64,000 nt of DNA from Acarospora socialis (GCA_025617375.2 JAMYGW020000002.1:3596001-3660000), one strand, 5' to 3'. Positions 1 through 11,433 are shown, counted from the first letter of the stretch. The notes: generated by a model from the sequence alone, not told the origin. Translations and numbers: made by a program.

Positions 1-227
1 CTTCTCGGGCCGTTACAGCAAGGGACAATTTCTGGTGGCTGAAAGTGTGTAAATAAGCTTTTGCTAGCGTGGTGTTCTTCAACAGATTGATCTACACATG
101 CTGCATTTGTCAGTACTCGTAAGGTAAGAGTAGGGTAGACAGCGTATCTGTTGAGGAGTGCGATGGCGACGTCGTCGTAGTCGAGGTTAAATCTGAGAAG
201 GCGAGGCTGAGTGAACCACATGGCCAT
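1..227 (-). CDS. Partial unrecognised open frame at window edge
   Basis: On the minus strand an ATG at 227 (a second in-frame ATG at 221) opens a frame that runs without a stop to the window edge, about 75 codons. It begins MAMWFTQPRLLRFNLDYDD. I do not recognise it. A possible intron lies inside it: a GT near 139, then TACTGAC and a following AG form a plausible 40-base intron, so the reading frame after that point is uncertain. Base composition is ordinary, unlike the transposon next door. It could be the 5' end of a real gene that continues to the left, or chance. Confidence 0.25.
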   Translation of the reverse strand, partial: MAMWFTQPRLLRFNLDYDDVAIALLNRYAVYPTLTLRVLTNAACVDQSVEEHHASKSLFTHFQPPEIVPCCNGPR

Positions 228-307
228 TCTAAGGGTGTGTTTATACTTGTGCGCCAATCGTTACACACGACTCACCCACGATACTTCAAATATATGTACC
301 TAAGGTA

Positions 308-384
308 CAGTGCGGGAAAAAACTCTGTGCCATTCACATCATAGGCAAAAAAACCACTACTTTTCTAGTAAATCCTGTCACCCC
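308..384 (+). repeat. Left terminal inverted repeat of the transposon
   Basis: This 77-base copy matches the reverse complement of 3312-3389 almost base for base. It differs by one T in a T-run and by C/T changes (the left copy has T where the right has C). It retains the GCGGG near the tip, one of the only CG sites in the element. Confidence 0.9.
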
Positions 385-3311
385 CATATCCACCCACAAA
401 ATCACACACCCACAAGACCAGTTGACACCCCCTGAGCCCTATAACAACAGTCTCAATGCTGAAGAGTAAAAAGAAGAATTCTAAGACAAAAATTTCATCA
501 AAATTGACTCTGAAAGATCTCAAACATTCTTTTTTGTCTTTATTATTCAAGAATGTTGAGAATATTGATGTCAATGAATTTGAGAACATTGACACTGTCA
601 ATTTAATGAAGAAGATTTCATTTAAGATCTCAGTTATGTTTCTCATTCATTGAACTGTTTTTCTGAATAAAATAAATCAGTATTTCAAGATTAAGATGAT
701 TGATTTCATCAATTTTGACTATTCAACATTTCTGACAAATGAGCAGATCAGATTGAAGAAAAAAACTTAATTAAAAAAATATTAAGTGCAATGACAGCAA
801 ATCAGAGCAGAACTATTGTTCAGTGAGATTAAAAAACAGAATATCATGATCTTAAATCTGAAAAATGTTAAAAAATGAATCAATTTAAAAACTATACTTC
901 TAATCTGACATAAAAACAAAAAAAAGAGTATTTATATGTCTATAAATATCAAATTTACACAGAAAACAGTCTTAAAATCTATTCAAGACTTCTTCACAGA
1001 CAACAATGAATTAAAGTTCTCAAAAAAAAAAGAAATCTTCTTTCAAAAGAAAAAAATAAATTAATTGCTTTCTATAGAACTTTTATATTAATTTTATTTA
1101 GAAAATAGTTACAGATAAACATTAAGCAGTTATAAAAGAAATAAAAGAAGCTGAAATTGAGACTGAACAATTATATGAGACAGTTAATGCATTAATGATA
1201 TTGTGAAAATGTAAAGTGCAAGAATAAAAATAAAAAATACTTAATGCTAAAAGAAAAACATTATGTTCTGAATTTTAATTATTTCACTGTCTGAAATAGA
1301 ATCATTAATAATGATGATGTCATCATTGAAAGTTCTTCTCTTTGAGTGCTTCATATGTTCAATTAACTTCTTTCTTCAATTTCTGAGTCTGCTTCACAGT
1401 CTGCTTCATTTTTTATATTATTTTTGTTTTCTGCATCTGTTTATGTTCATATGAAACAGATATTATCAATGTTGTTAATATCATCAATGTCATCAATGTT
1501 TATGCAGAGTTTCTAACAATATTCATCATCATACATGTCTTCTTTACTCTATCTATCTTCATCATTATATCTATAATTTTATCAACATTTATATACTGCT
1601 CTGTCTTCTTTATCTTTTTTACAATATTTTTTGCATTATTCAATGTATTTTTTTTGTTCATTCTCACTTTAGCTATCTTTAAATTCTTCTTTAAAGTCTG
1701 CTCTGCAGTTTCTGCATCACTTATTTTTACAATAATTTTACATGAGAAAAAAAGCAATTCTGTCAACAGTGACAATACAGAATTCATGAAGCTTCTATAT
1801 CAGTATATAAAGTAATTTAAGAAGTGAGTATCAAAGTACTCAATATTGCTGAAGAATGTATACAAATAGCTGTAAGATCAACTGTATAATGTAAAATAAA
1901 TAAAAAAAACAGAGATTTAAGACTGAAGAGACTTGAATATCTCTTTAAATCTAAAAAAACAGTTAAAGAAGAGAGTTAAAAAGTGAAATAAAGAGAGAAG
2001 AATTATGAGAAATATGAGAATTATAAGAAAAAAAAGTGATACTGTCAACTCATTAATATAGTTAACAACAGTTGCAGAGTTTCTGAAGTTTTAAATAGTA
2101 TTAAATTTATATATTTTTATTTTTTAAATCTATCTACAACTTGTAGTCATAATTGTAGTCATTGTCAGTGACTGTTAATTTCATTTCTATATATACACTT
2201 TGAAAATGTGTCTCTAAATGTTTATTTTTGTTATATTTTTTCACTGTCAATTATATAAATTCTTTAAAGTCATTCTTATACTTCTCTGCAAGATCTTCAT
2301 ATTGTTGCATTTATTATTTAAAAACAATAAAGAACTATTTAATGAGATTGTAATCAGAAAAATAAAAAGAAAGAAAAATAAGTTTTACATCAGTCTCAGT
2401 GCATATGTTGATTAGTTTTTAATAATCTGTTAATTAATAAACACAGAGAAATCAGAAGACATATCTTGAAATGATGAATAGATATATTATTTATGATAAA
2501 AACAAATTTTGATCTCAAAAAAGAACTACACTGCAACAGAATCTTATTTTATATAAAGAAGTTAAATAAAACTTCTGTTATAGAGTTCTGTTTAATTGTT
2601 TATGTTATGTATTTTTTAACAGTGTATATCAGCAGTATACTTCACTGTTCACTTCATTTTAATAAGATTGATATTAAGATTCTTATTTCTCAATGAGTTC
2701 AGTCAAACTTTCAATTCTTATTCTGTTTATTTGTAGCTGACTCATTAATAAAGATAAGTTAATCTACAGTTTAATTGACTAATTATATAAGTTATTTCAC
2801 ACATAATTCATGATTTTGTTGAGCAGCTTTCTGTTGTAACTATTAAAATCATAAATATTAATTATTGAATCATCAAACAAAAATTCTTATCATCTTCTGT
2901 ATATGTTTTATTCTCTTTAAAACATTAAACAATGTTCTGAGATTGATATTGATTTCAAATTTGTTTTAAAAAAATCATTTCATCTCATCACAATATATTC
3001 AAAATCTTTTTCTCAAAATATTCAGCAAGAATCTCTTTCATTGCTGAGATCAGAATTCTAAAATAATCATTCTTTTTAAATCTGAAGATCTTAAAAGATT
3101 CTTATACTCACTGATTGCTCTGTATCTTCTGAATTTGTTGAATAGACATTTTTATGTTTTCATGAATTGATGAAATCAACATCTCACAGAACAATTGACT
3201 GTTGATGAGATCTTTAATATACTCAGACAATGAGTGAGACATTGCTGATGTATGAGGTGCAGTTGTGAAGATTGTGAACTTTGTTTTGTGATGATAGAAT
3301 GAATGAATACA

Positions 3312-3389
3312 GGGGTGGCAGGATTTACTAGAAAAAGTGGTGGTTTTTTTGCCTATGATGTGAATGGCACAGAGTTTTTTCCCGCACTG
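3312..3389 (-). repeat. Right terminal inverted repeat of the transposon
   Basis: This 78-base inverted partner of the left end finishes CCCGCACTG and is followed by the TA duplication at 3390-3391. It is less mutated than the left copy at the C/T differences, so it is probably closer to the original end. Confidence 0.9.
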
Positions 3390-3391
3390 TA

Positions 3392-3995
3392 TCATATTAA
3401 TGCGTTGTACCTTCATACCTTACTTCCCCAAACCTGATGAGACCGTGCTAGTGATTGTACACGTTGGACCCTGAGCAACGACGGAGACAAGGTTGTTAGT
3501 CAAGTCACTTCTATATCCATGGGCTTTTAACATCTGTTTTGGAAACACATTGATTCGTTTGGAGCATTTCGAGAAGCACTATGGGAATCTAGTTGACAAT
3601 ACATCGATGGAAATGCAATTATGATCTTTTCACGCTGTGAGTGACAAAATGAGTAACAGGATCAATTGTACTCATACTCCATGCAGCAGTGGCTTTGACA
3701 CAGCATTCGGGTCTTGCCATTCCGCAGAACATAATCTACCAACATATCTGATACATGACCATTCTGAACGTAGGGAGATCCCGATCAACTATCGCTCCGA
3801 CATACAGCATATATTGCTTTTCCCTTGCACCAACTGAGCTCTTATTGGCCATCCAAATTCGCAGAGTCATACGCCGAACCATGAGAAAAAGTGATGATGT
3901 CAGGACCGAGACTTTTTGAGAAACCAATATAGCGATGCTGCCTTGCTCCAGAATGACCGACAGCAGAAAACATATAGCAGACATCGGATGTCTCG
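3392..3995. other. Intergenic, no gene seen
   Basis: This stretch lies between the transposon and the 3' end of the DUF202 gene. Composition is normal. Open frames here are short and lack recognisable similarity; the part next to 3996 should hold the 3' UTR of the minus-strand gene. Confidence 0.5.
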
Positions 3996-4482
3996 TCAAG
4001 AGCTCAATTTTAGAGTCAAAGTCATCAGACTCGCGTACGCGGCAACCGAGATCGCGGTGAGGACGAAGACCACATTCCCGCTTGTTCGAAACTTCTTCCT
4101 GTGTAACCCATCGTCGCCAAACTCGGAGAAGAACTGTTTGTTTCCCTGCTGCCTTCTGAACCATCCGGTGAAGAGAACTCCGGCGCCGTAAACCGCAAAA
4201 AGGGCGCCGATGCTGTAGAACTCGGCAGTGAAGATTCGCAGAACGACGAGAGCGAAGGAGAACTGCGATAACGATGTGCGGACGTATGCGCCTTCAAAGG
4301 TTCGCTGAGCAGCCCGGACTTCGACCAGCTCTCGCGGCGTCAAGACGACAGATCGAGCGCGGTGTAGTCGAAGACGATACCTATCTCCGGCGTGTGGCTG
4401 CAGGGTGTCAGTGATGCACGGTTGGTGATCCGCTTACACCCTGAACTGACCTCGAACATCCTGATGCTCTCTGAAGCCACAT
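3996..4482 (-). CDS. DUF202-domain small membrane protein
   Basis: The main exon (3996-4397) encodes a short membrane protein of the DUF202 (YidH-like) type. A conserved head LVEVRAAQRTFEGAYVRTSL is followed by three hydrophobic segments (around FSFALVVLRIF, SIGALFAVYGAGVLF and NVVFVLTAISVAAYASL) and a basic loop between the second and third. Upstream in frame there is no ATG before a stop. I propose a first exon 4438-4482 (ATG at 4482, MWLQRASGC...), a 40-base intron with GTAAGC donor and CTGAC...CTGCAG acceptor, and phase 0 joining. That gives 148 residues. The intron is short and another donor (GTCAGT) is possible, so the N-terminus is uncertain. DUF202 proteins are uncharacterised; in fungi relatives are predicted in internal membranes. 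The gene is divergent from the dehydrogenase gene beside it. Confidence 0.75.
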
Positions 4483-4717
4483 ATCAGAGAACCCTCAATA
4501 TATAGGGAGTTTTAAGAATTAGACTTTCTTCTACGGAAACATGCGCGCTACAAGTATAAGCGACATGCGTCATGCGCTTTTGCGATTCGGGTCCCATTCC
4601 ACCGAGGACCGAGTCAGCATCAACAACAATATCAGCCGCCAAGATGGAATGTTGGGTACTGATAAGGGCTCCGTACTCTGAAAGTTTGCATGTTGCAGGC
4701 ATACACCATAATCCGTC
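4483..4717. promoter_or_regulatory. Shared divergent promoter, DUF202 gene / cytochrome b2-type gene
   Basis: Only 235 bases separate the proposed start codons of two divergent genes, so the core promoters and 5' UTRs of both must lie here or overlap the coding ends. I see no convincing TATA box or named operator. Confidence 0.4.
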
Positions 4718-6443
4718 ATGGCGAGGATACTCGACGCAAGTGAAGGTATGTGATAGAGACCTACATGCTTTCTTTACCTAGCGTGTAACCGTGTGCTGAT
4801 TGTGAACTCGCCAGTCGCAAAGCACAACACTGCGGAGAGCTGCTGGGTCATTCTTTATAACCAGGTCTATGATGTGAGTGTACTCATTTGCAATCTAGTC
4901 ATTGAAACTCCTGTATAATGGCTCGGCTGAACTCTCCCAGGTTACGGACTTCCTGTCAAGGCATCCCGGAGGATCCAAGATCATATTGAAACTGGCTGGG
5001 AAGGATGCCACCGAAGAGTACGATCCCGTTCATCCGCCTGGAACACTCGAAGAGAGTCTTAAGCCTGAAGCAAAGCTCGGGACGGTCGACCCTGCCTCGC
5101 TGACCCAGTCGAAGTCCCCAGCCAGCAAGGATACAACCGATGAAGGGCTTGCTGAGCAACCTCTAGAAAACCTCCTCAATCTAGATGAGATTGAGGACGT
5201 TGCGACGAGAAAGATTAGTAAAAAGGCGTGGGCGTACTACTTCTCCGGTGGCGATGACCTTATATCGAAGCGTCTCAACAACGAGGCATATCGTTCGATT
5301 CTGTTACGGCCTCGAATATTCATTGATTGCGAGAAGTGTGACCTGTCGACGTCCCTGTTCGGGAATCCTGTTGGACTTCCACTATACGTTTCTCCAGCAG
5401 CAATGGCAAGGCTGGCACACCCCACCGGGGAAGCTGGGATCGGCAAGGCATGTTCCAAGTTTGGCGCCCTGCAAATCATTTCGAATAACGCCTCCATGAC
5501 ACCAGAGCAAATTGTTGCGGATGCTGTCCCGGGCCAAGTATTTGGTTGGCAAATCTATGTTCAGATAGACAGGAAGAAGAGCGAAAACATGCTTGTGAGG
5601 ATCAACAAACTAGCCGATAAGATCAAATTTGTCTGTCTGACGCTGGATGCGCCAGTGCCTGGGAAGAGGGAACATGATGAGCGCTCTCAAAACATAGCAG
5701 CCAACCTACCAATTACATCCGCCGTCCAGTCAGCTTCTGATGAGAAGTTAGGTGGTGGTGGAATAGGTCAACAACTCTTCTTCGGCACTTCCCCGCGTCT
5801 GACCTGGAAGAACACGCTACCATGGCTGGCTAAGCATACATCTTTGCCTATTGTCCTTAAAGGTATCCAGACCCATGAGGATGCATATCTGGCGTCTCTC
5901 TACGCTCCACAAGTGAAAGGCATAATTTTATCAAATCATGGAGGACGGGCAGCAGATACTGCACCGCCTGCGGTACATACTCTGCTCGAGATCAGGAAGT
6001 ACTGTCCCGAAGTCTTTGGCAAGGTGGAAGTGCTGGTCGACGGTGGCATAAAAAGAGGCACGGACGTCGTCAAAGCCCTCTGTCTCGGCGCAAGAGGTGT
6101 CGGGATCGGTAGAGCTGCTCTGTGGGGTTTGGGTGCTGGAGGCCCGGAGGGCGTCGAGAGAACTCTCAAGAGTAAGTCGAATACTTTAGCATGAGATGGC
6201 AACAATCTGACTGCATCCTCTTTAGTACTTCAAGACGAAACTCTTACTGCCATGCGACTCCTGGGAGTAGGAAGCGTAAGTGAGCTTGGACCAAAGCATG
6301 TGAGTCCGCCTTTTGTAGGCTTCAACAACCCATGTCCGCTAACTCCGCCAATCTAGATCAACAGTAGAGCAGTCGAGCAGCAGATCTATGACGGCCCAGC
6401 TGGGTTTGAGAAAGTTAGCCTTTGGGTGCAGTCAAAGTTATGA
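4718..6443 (+). CDS. CYB2: FMN-dependent alpha-hydroxy-acid dehydrogenase with cytochrome b5 domain (cytochrome b2 type)
   Basis: Exons are 4718-4745, 4815-4873, 4941-6171, 6226-6299 and 6357-6443, encoding 492 residues. Residues 1-80 form a cytochrome b5-type heme domain with the two heme ligands in HPGG (His37) and PVHPPG (His60). Residues about 105-485 form the FMN-binding TIM barrel of L-lactate dehydrogenase / glycolate oxidase enzymes. Catalytic and FMN residues visible by family alignment are Asp265 and Arg272 ([14 protein letters not shown]), Lys336 (VLKG), and His362 and Arg365 (SNHGGR). The family oxidises L-lactate or another 2-hydroxy acid and passes electrons through heme to cytochrome c. 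Yeast Cyb2 has a cleavable mitochondrial presequence; none is evident here because the heme domain begins almost at Met1, so this copy may be cytosolic or act on another hydroxy acid. Introns have GTATGT/GTGAGT/GTAAGT donors. The short first exons are supported by phase and by the b5 signature they complete. Confidence 0.9.
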
Positions 6444-7232
6444 AGAGGATTGAATTTCGATCCAGCACATACGTACGAAGTCAATTGTATATATGGAACG
6501 TTTGGGCAAGCCATTTTATGTCGTATATAGCTTCATAGTCTATAGTCCTCATGATTCCACAGCACGTGGCTGAGGAATTTTGGGTTCGCTGGAGGCGTGA
6601 ATAACAATCTTGAAAGCCCGAGGCTTTACTGTACTCTTGTAGTGTAATTTTCTTGCTGTAGGATGTAAGGGGCTGGCTTCTCGTATTTCTGCGACGCTTC
6701 TAGTGTACGAGTACGGCTATCGTACTGGCTACTTCTGCGGTTGAGCTCCAGTGTATGTTCGCTGCCCCAGGTTTGTTGTTCTACCAAATCAGGGTGCTAA
6801 ATACATAGAGTTGATATCAGGGTCTTCATCAGGAAGGACGACTTATGTACCAGAGCAATAGTGCATAACCATACACAACTCCACTGAACGTCACTAACGG
6901 CACAATCAACGTTACAGCTACCTAAAGTTTCTATTCAGTGTCTTCACACAGCCAATAGGCAGGTTTGCTATAGGCCATTCTTACTTGCAAGATCTCCAGA
7001 AGTAAGATCACCAAACGATTGAAGGGACGGTGTCACAATTGCTTGCGTACAGAGTCTCAGTCTTGTGGGCGTTCGAGCGCTGTCAGCACCCACCTTTCAC
7101 CGGTCAGCGGTCTGCTATTGCGAGAACCAGACACTTGGCGACCCAGGATCTTGGGCTAGGAGTTGGGACGCATTTATAACTCGGCCTGTGTTGGCGGTGT
7201 CAGTCTATCAAGCTTTGGGCCTCAACACTGAC
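6444..7232. other. Intergenic, no gene seen
   Basis: This holds the 3' UTR of the dehydrogenase gene and the upstream region of RNase H1. The RNase H1 frame stays open upstream to 7065 with no ATG before 7233, so that part is probably 5' UTR. Nothing else is recognised. Confidence 0.5.
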
Positions 7233-8599
7233 ATGGCTGCTCTTGAACATCCCATGTCCTGGGACGACCTGTCTATGCCTGCTGGTACTGAAGAGCCACA
7301 CTTCATATCCAACAATACAAAGCCAGCATCTCCATCGAGCACTACATCTTCTGCCGGAACGAAACGAAAGCGAGCCACTGAACCGAAATTCTACGCTGTA
7401 AGGGTTGGCTATCATCCGGGCATCTATCACAGCTGGTCTGATTGTCTAGCCGAAGTCACCGGGTTCAAGAACGCAACTTGTGAGTCTGGTCTGCCTGGCC
7501 ATGTCGTACTCGAACTAACGTAAGCACTTGTTTGCAGTTAAGTCATTCACATCCCTTACTGATGCCGAATCATTCCTGGCTGGTGGCAACCCGTCCCATG
7601 TTCAAGGCGTATCGTCCTCCCAGCCATACAAATTCTACGCTGTGCAAAGTGGGCGTGTACCGGGAGTCTACCTCGACTGGCCTTCCGCACAGAAGCAGAT
7701 CGTCGGATGGACAAAGCCAAAGCACAAGTGCTTCGCCAGTAGGGCAGAAGCTGAGAAATTCGTACGGGACGGGCAGCGTAACACGGTCACCGCGAGTGAA
7801 AAAGAGCCTGGTAAGTCACCAACGACGATCACATCGGACATGCCGACTTCCAAGAAGGAGAACACACCTGTCCCCAAGAAGCAGAAAAAGGTTGAGCCGC
7901 CAACCTTGTCATACGTCGAGGAGGATTTCGAGCCTGGCACAGGAGCTCTGCCTCCAGGAGCGGAGGATGGATTTGACCCCAACGTTTTCCTCAGTGGCAT
8001 TTCCGGCCAGGTTGAATATAAGTCAGAGCGGCAGAGAAAGGCGTTGAAACGACAGGCGACCGGTCCATCTGAGTCGGGAATGCTACGCATCTATACGGAT
8101 GGCAGTTCATTGAGTAATGGCGCTGCTGGGGCTCGCGCAGGTGTTGGGGTGTTTTTTGGTCCAAGTGACGACAGGTACGGAGTTCTCAAGGGAAGGGATA
8201 GATGCTTTGCCAAGTACTGATTGGATGGCCAGCAGAAACGTTTCAGAGCCCTTACCAGGCTCACGACAGACCAATCAGCGCGCCGAGCTTACGGCGATGC
8301 TACGAGCTCTGGAGATTGCCCCTCGAAATCGAGACCTTACGATCATCACCGATAGCAAGTATTCCATCGACTGTGTCACGGTATGGTACATCAACTGGCG
8401 CAGGAATGGATGGCAGACGTCGACCCGGAAGCCGGTCGAGAACAAAGACATCATCGAAAACGTCCTGTCCAAGATCGAGGAGCGCAACGCTTTTGGCGTG
8501 AAGACGCTGTTCGAATGGATCAAAGGCCATGCCAACCATGCTGGTAATGTCGAGGCCGATAGACTAGCACAGGATGGGGCAAGGAATTGCATTCTTTAA
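7233..8599 (+). CDS. RNH1: Ribonuclease H1 with two hybrid-binding domains
   Basis: Exons are 7233-7479, 7538-8174 and 8236-8599, encoding 415 residues. RNase H1 degrades the RNA strand of RNA:DNA hybrids in nucleus and mitochondria. The N-terminal part contains two copies of the caulimovirus-VI-type hybrid-binding domain: KFYAVRVGYHPGIYHSW...FKSFTSLTDAESFL (about 52-98, completed across intron 1) and KFYAVQSGRVPGVYLDW...CFASRAEAEKFV (about 112-157). A charged linker with KKQKK (possible nuclear signal) leads to the catalytic domain. Its four metal-binding acidic residues are all present: Asp270 (YTDGS), Glu312 (QRAELT), Asp334 (ITDSKYS) and Asp403 (EADRLA). The basic clamp-like stretch WRRNGWQTSTRKPVENKD is also intact. 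I chose ATG 7233 because the frame upstream has only non-ATG codons. A basic stretch KRKR lies near residue 44. Confidence 0.92.
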
Positions 8600-9454
8600 G
8601 GTGATTGCAGGCTAGGTACTGAATCTGTGTATTTATGATATCCCGGGGCTCTACTGCCATGGCAATCTTACCACGTTTCAGCCAATTTGGGCTTTTAAAC
8701 GGAACATGAGCGTCTTACCTTACCTTAGTCTTTGAGGGAATCTATCAATGTTAGCTTCGTGACCGGATTCGTCCAAGTATTCATATTCTTGACTCTGCCT
8801 CCGCACCCTCAACAGCGCACTACTATAATCCCGGACCAACTAGCTTACCGAATCAAATGAGAGACAAACATTACGATGACGTGCCTCCAGACAACTCTTT
8901 CAGGTGTTTTTTGAGTGCTGAATTGACATGTCATGGTTGACGGCACATTTGGATACTGTAAGGTACCAGGTTTATACCTACCTTGTGTAGGTAAGGTACC
9001 TAACTCGAGTACACATGCAGGAAAATAGATCTTGTGCAAGGTTAAGCTTAGCACCTTGGCCTTGACGTTGTGATAAAAGGTTGATTGATGATTGATAACT
9101 GATCGGCCCCGCCATCCATTTAGCGTGAACCCCCCCAAAGCGTCCCACTGTCAAAGCAGTCCCTTTACCTTATCGATATCACCGGCAGCCTGCCATAGGT
9201 AGAATAGCGACCCTCCGCTCTCACCATCTATCATCCAGCTTTGAAGTCACCGTGGCAGCCATCTTCTTTTTTGTTGTATCTCAATCTCACCTACAGCTTC
9301 TCAATGGCTCAATAACACCAGTGGAAACTGAGTGTCTCTCAATAATCGTTGGCGAGAATCTGCTTCTCGGATCAGAGCGTGGTGTTAGCTAACAAGAACC
9401 AAATTGTCTGTGTTTGCAGCGAAGTATCTAGAGACTCATCCTGACCATTCCGAA
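8600..9454. other. Intergenic with short GGTACC-type palindromes
   Basis: No gene is seen. Around 8961-9010 there is a cluster of short palindromic words (AAGGTACC, TACCTACC, TAGGTAAGGTACCTA) of the kind repeated in other intergenic regions of this window. A pyrimidine-rich stretch precedes the antiporter start. Confidence 0.5.
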
Positions 9455-11433
9455 ATGCCCACTCTAGTACTTTCAAACTTCAATATCGTGTGTGCTACAC
9501 TTGGAGGCTTCATCACACTATTTGGCTTGGTTTCCTATCTCTTCAAAGAGAAATTTTACCTGTCCGAAGCATGTATGTGCTATCTCTCTCCCTTCAATAT
9601 CTCCGCCTCTACTGGGAACAAGCCGACAGTTACTGACATACTTCCAGTAATATCGTTGTTGGCTGGTGTTGCCTTCTCTCCGCATGCCGCTAACCTGGTG
9701 AGGCCTCTGGAGTACGCCAATGGATCCACCATAGACCTAGGCACGATCACATTGTACTTCACCAGACTTGTCCTCGGTGTGCAGCTGGTGCTTGCAGGCG
9801 TACAGCTGCCCAGCAAGTACCTTTTTCGGGAATGGAAAAGTCTCTCGCTTCTGCTTGGCCCAGGCATGACAGCAATGTGGCTCTGCAGCAGCCTGATAGT
9901 CTGGGGTATGGTGCCGCATTTGCCCTTCGTTCACGCCTTGGCTGTCGGGGCTTGTGTTACCCCGACCGATCCGGTGCTGTCCAATTCCATCGTTAAGGGC
10001 AAGTTCGCGGACAAAAACATCCCGAAAGACCTACAGAGGATCGTTATCGCCGAGTCTGGTGCAAACGACGGCTTAGGATATCCTTTCCTTTTCCTTGCTC
10101 TATATCTGATCAAGTACACCGGAGAAGGAGGCACAGGCCAAACTGGCGGAGCTAGGGCAGCGATGGGGCTTTGGTTTGGAGAAACATGGGGTTACACTAT
10201 CCTCCTCAGCGTCATCTACGGCGCTACGGTCGGTTGGATCGCGAAAGAGTTGCTGCACTGGGCAGAGGAGAAGAAATTTGTAGACAGAGAAAGCTTTCTG
10301 GTTTTTGCTATCACCCTAGCAGTACGTATTGCAGAAAGCTCCCGGATGGCTTCGAGTGATGGATCAAACTGAAAGAGGTCTTCTAGCTATTTATCGTCGG
10401 TACTTGCGGCATGATCGGGAGTGATGATGTGTTGGCATGTTTCATCGCTGGAAACGTCTTCACGATTGAGTAAGTGTTGGGTTCTCAGTTACTCGCCGGC
10501 TATGGATATTAATGCGTAACACAGCGATTGGTTCCGACTGGAAACACTTGATGACTCTTTGCAGCCGACCATCGACATGCTTCTCAATCTCTCAGTCTTT
10601 ATGTGGTTCGGCGCCGTATGTCCGTGGAGCACGTTCCTGAACAACGACGTTATTCCCATTTACCGCCTCATCTTTCTGGGGATTTTGGTCCTGTTATTCC
10701 GTCGAGTACCGATTATATATGCTATGCACAAAAAGATCAGACAGATCGAGGAGCAGAGGCAAGCGCTATTTGTTGGGTTCTTTGGTCCAATCGGCGTGAG
10801 CGCCGTGTTCTACCTCTACATCAGTTTGGAGTTCCTGCATGAGATCACTGTCGACGACGTGGAACGCAAAGATGCTGCGAGGCTGGGTGAGGTAATGACT
10901 GTGGTCATCTGGTTCCTGGCTATATGCAGTATAGTAAGGCTCACCCGAACCCGGCTGGATACAAGACTCATTTTAGACAGATTGTGCATGGTCTCAGCAT
11001 CCCCTTGGGAAAGCTAGGGTTTTACCTACCCCGTACAATATCAAACGCCCTCGATTCAAGCAGTCGAGATGAGCCGGAACCGTTTCACATCGGAGAACAT
11101 GTGCATGATGAGGCGCAACACATCCGCGAACGACATCGCCAGAATCAGCTGCAATTCGGACGGAGGACTGCCGACAATAGTCCTCCGAGACCTGTCTTCC
11201 GCATTGGGCGCTCGGTCATCGGCGAGAGGGCCTCCCAGGCCGGCACTCCGCACGTCGTATCTCCTCGTGCAGCATCCCCAGCACAGAGTGCGAGCTCTCC
11301 AAACAATATCCCGCTGAATGACCTTGATCGCCCTCAACCCAATCAGGAGAATGGCGTGGCTGGCAATGATACAAATGGGTATATCGTCAAGCGAACCCTG
11401 GCAAATGGTGGCGTGGACGAATCTAGTGGTTGA
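9455..11433 (+). CDS. NHA1: Plasma-membrane Na+(K+)/H+ antiporter, Nha1/Sod2 type (CPA1)
   Basis: Exons are 9455-9572, 9648-10321, 10387-10469, 10525-10933 and 10981-11433, encoding 578 residues. The protein has about a dozen hydrophobic segments and the signature of fungal Nha1/Sod2 antiporters: the paired Asn179-Asp180 in ESGANDGLGYPF, the TPTDPVL segment, and DDWFRLETLDDSLQP in the second half. The family exports Na+, Li+ and K+ in exchange for protons and controls salt tolerance, pH and potassium balance. The hydrophilic tail is about 150 residues, rich in Ser/Pro/Arg, close to S. pombe Sod2 in length and far shorter than S. cerevisiae Nha1. Start ATG 9455 is used because the upstream frame contains only a TTG. 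All four introns carry GT donors; the last acceptor is taken at 10980 so that CSI-IVHGLSIPLGKLGFYLP stays in frame. Confidence 0.92.

Larger units (their letters stand above)
308..3389. mobile_element. TA-flanked DNA transposon with TIRs, internally hypermutated
   Basis: The element is 3,082 bases, bounded by near-perfect inverted ends that start CAGTGCGGG, and is flanked by a TA duplication (306-307 and 3390-3391). TA target duplication and a CAGT... terminus are the habits of the Tc1/mariner (pogo-like) superfamily, but 3.1 kb is long for that group and I could not recognise a transposase, so the family is an inference. The interior is about 75-80 % A+T and full of stops in all frames; short open stretches survive on both strands (for example minus 3108-3416, minus 1500-1787, plus 456-653). 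Between about 445 and 3255 I find no CG, CC or GG, while CA, TG, TC and GA remain common. That points to C-to-T mutation at C followed by G or C on both strands. No intact protein is present, so it is non-autonomous today. Confidence 0.85.

Noticed and set aside
3736-4164. 142-codon minus-strand frame overlapping the DUF202 gene
   Set aside because: It is a different frame from the conserved DUF202 sequence and resembles nothing.
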